Assembly: GCA_003556835.1 (NCBI GenBank)
Contig: PWQG01000443.1
Location: 1-6,441 of the forward strand
From: Gammaproteobacteria bacterium
GTDB taxonomy: Bacteria; Pseudomonadota; Gammaproteobacteria; Pseudomonadales; Pseudohongiellaceae
Reading direction: 5' to 3'
Length of the DNA: 6,441 nt
The notes under the pieces were generated by a model that made no database searches, was not told where the DNA came from, and saw only the letters and a program-made list of their open reading frames with translations. Numbering within the stretch: position 1 is the first letter of the stretch; every line of letters starts with the position of its first letter. Position numbers and translations under genes: made by a program. Below, piece by piece: positions 5,682-6,441 of the stretch.

Positions 5682-6441
5682 ATGCAACTTGTTTATGAAA
5701 ACCGGCTCGCCAACTGTCCCACAGTTTCCAGAAAAAAGTCTTTGAATCTCATCACCGTATTTCGTGACGAAGAGATCCTGCTCCCGTATTTTCTGGATTA
5801 TTATCGTGCTTTTGGTGTCACCGATTTCTATTTCATCGACAATAATTCCCAAGACCGTGGCGCAAACTATCTCAGAAGTCGTAAAGACATCAACCTCAAG
5901 CTGTTTTACACTCGGGAAAGTTTCAGGGAGGCCCATCTGGGAAGAAACTGGGTCAACCAGTGTATGCACCGCTACTGCCGGAATGAATTTGTCATTCGTG
6001 CAGACGTTGATGAATTACTGACATTGAACCCAGCAGTCTACGACAATATATGGGATGTGATTGACGAAATGGAAAACCAGGGCAGCAACTCACTGCCCGC
6101 CTTGTTGATTGACTTCTACCCGGAAAAGCTCAACAACAATTACAGGGCCGGGGACGCGTTTGGCAGTCACAGCCACTACTTTGACGACTTGAACTTTGAC
6201 TATTACCGGGTCCGTCAAAGCCTGTATGATAGTTTTTTCTGGATGGATGGCGGCTTTCGAGCGCGCACCATGGATACGTTCAATACAATTCAGAAATTTC
6301 CCTTAATAAAAAACGTTTTCTTCAACAGCTCCGTGATTCCGGGAACACACTTTTTCTATCGTGGCAGGAACGCGCTGGCAAGCCACCCGCAAATAAAGAT
6401 GCATCCGACCCATGCATTATTACTACATTACAAATTCATCA
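5682..6441 (+). CDS. Glycosyltransferase family 2-like protein, 3' end outside the window
   Basis: The frame runs from ATG 5682 to the window edge without a stop (253 codons). An in-frame TAG at 5670-5672 makes this ATG the first possible start, although no clear ribosome site precedes it. The N-terminal nucleotide-sugar region reads LITVFRDEEILLPYFLDYYR and then FGVTDFYFIDNNSQD, the pattern of the Glyco_tranf_2_4 group (compare VRNE...LPEFLEHY...VDNGSTDGT). The metal/sugar-nucleotide motif is RADVDELL (Asp108, Asp110, Glu111). A late LLLHYKF block (residues ~246-252) also recurs in this group. Such enzymes usually decorate capsule, LPS or exopolysaccharide in the cytosol; donor and acceptor cannot be told. 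Codons (aat, ttt, tat, aaa) are visibly more AT-rich than in the lipoprotein gene, as is frequent for transferred surface-polysaccharide genes. Confidence 0.85.
   Translation, partial: MQLVYENRLANCPTVSRKKSLNLITVFRDEEILLPYFLDYYRAFGVTDFYFIDNNSQDRGANYLRSRKDINLKLFYTRESFREAHLGRNWVNQCMHRYCRNEFVIRADVDELLTLNPAVYDNIWDVIDEMENQGSNSLPALLIDFYPEKLNNNYRAGDAFGSHSHYFDDLNFDYYRVRQSLYDSFFWMDGGFRARTMDTFNTIQKFPLIKNVFFNSSVIPGTHFFYRGRNALASHPQIKMHPTHALLLHYKFI

Noticed and set aside
5352..5969. Minus-strand open frame of 205 codons spanning the lipoprotein 3' end and the glycosyltransferase 5' end
   Set aside because: Both plus-strand genes it covers carry family motifs and it has none, so it is a shadow frame.
5764..6021. 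Plus-strand 85-codon frame overlapping the glycosyltransferase
   Set aside because: It is out of frame with the glycosyltransferase motifs (FIDNNSQD, RADVDELL) that run through the same bases.

Overview
The window reads as chromosomal DNA of a GC-rich gammaproteobacterium, possibly a marine or oil-associated lineage of the Alcanivorax/Marinobacter/Halomonas kind. That lineage guess rests only on codon usage (GC-ending codons in the RND and lipoprotein genes) and on the style of the proteins; nothing in the sequence fixes the genus. I found no tRNA, rRNA, CRISPR array or intact mobile element.

Layout: (1) Positions 1-2715 (+) hold the last ~904 codons of an RND efflux pump inner-membrane subunit whose 5' end lies outside the window. 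Its stop overlaps an ATG that opens only a 13-codon frame. (2) Positions 2785-3336 (-), convergent with the pump gene, hold a decayed M17 leucyl aminopeptidase. The N-terminal domain is gone, and an in-frame internal deletion has removed the stretch that should carry the NTDAEGR catalytic motif. (3) Positions 3325-3491 hold a candidate sigma-70 promoter at the edge of that remnant, followed by a bulged hairpin and a T-tract. (4) Positions 3492-4313 (+) encode a CPBP (CAAX-protease/Abi) family membrane protease. Its stop overlaps the first start of a 54-codon ORF (4310-4474), and that ORF's stop overlaps the ATG of a lipoprotein gene (4474-5589). (5) The lipoprotein is a six-bladed propeller of the paraoxonase (PON)/SMP-30 type that retains the calcium-ligand and histidine positions of PON1. 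(6) After 92 bp containing two overlapping inverted repeats, a more AT-rich gene for a family-2-like glycosyltransferase starts at 5682 and runs off the right end.

How the genes fit together: the RND pump belongs to a transport operon lying mostly to the left. The middle three ORFs look like one transcription unit with stop/start overlaps at both junctions. A membrane protease, a very small protein and an outer-membrane-directed lactonase-like lipoprotein is not a combination I recognise as a described system. The glycosyltransferase probably begins a surface-polysaccharide or lipopolysaccharide modification region to the right. Overall this looks like ordinary accessory chromosome with visible gene decay. 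The two best points for follow-up are the three-ORF unit and the PON-like lipoprotein.
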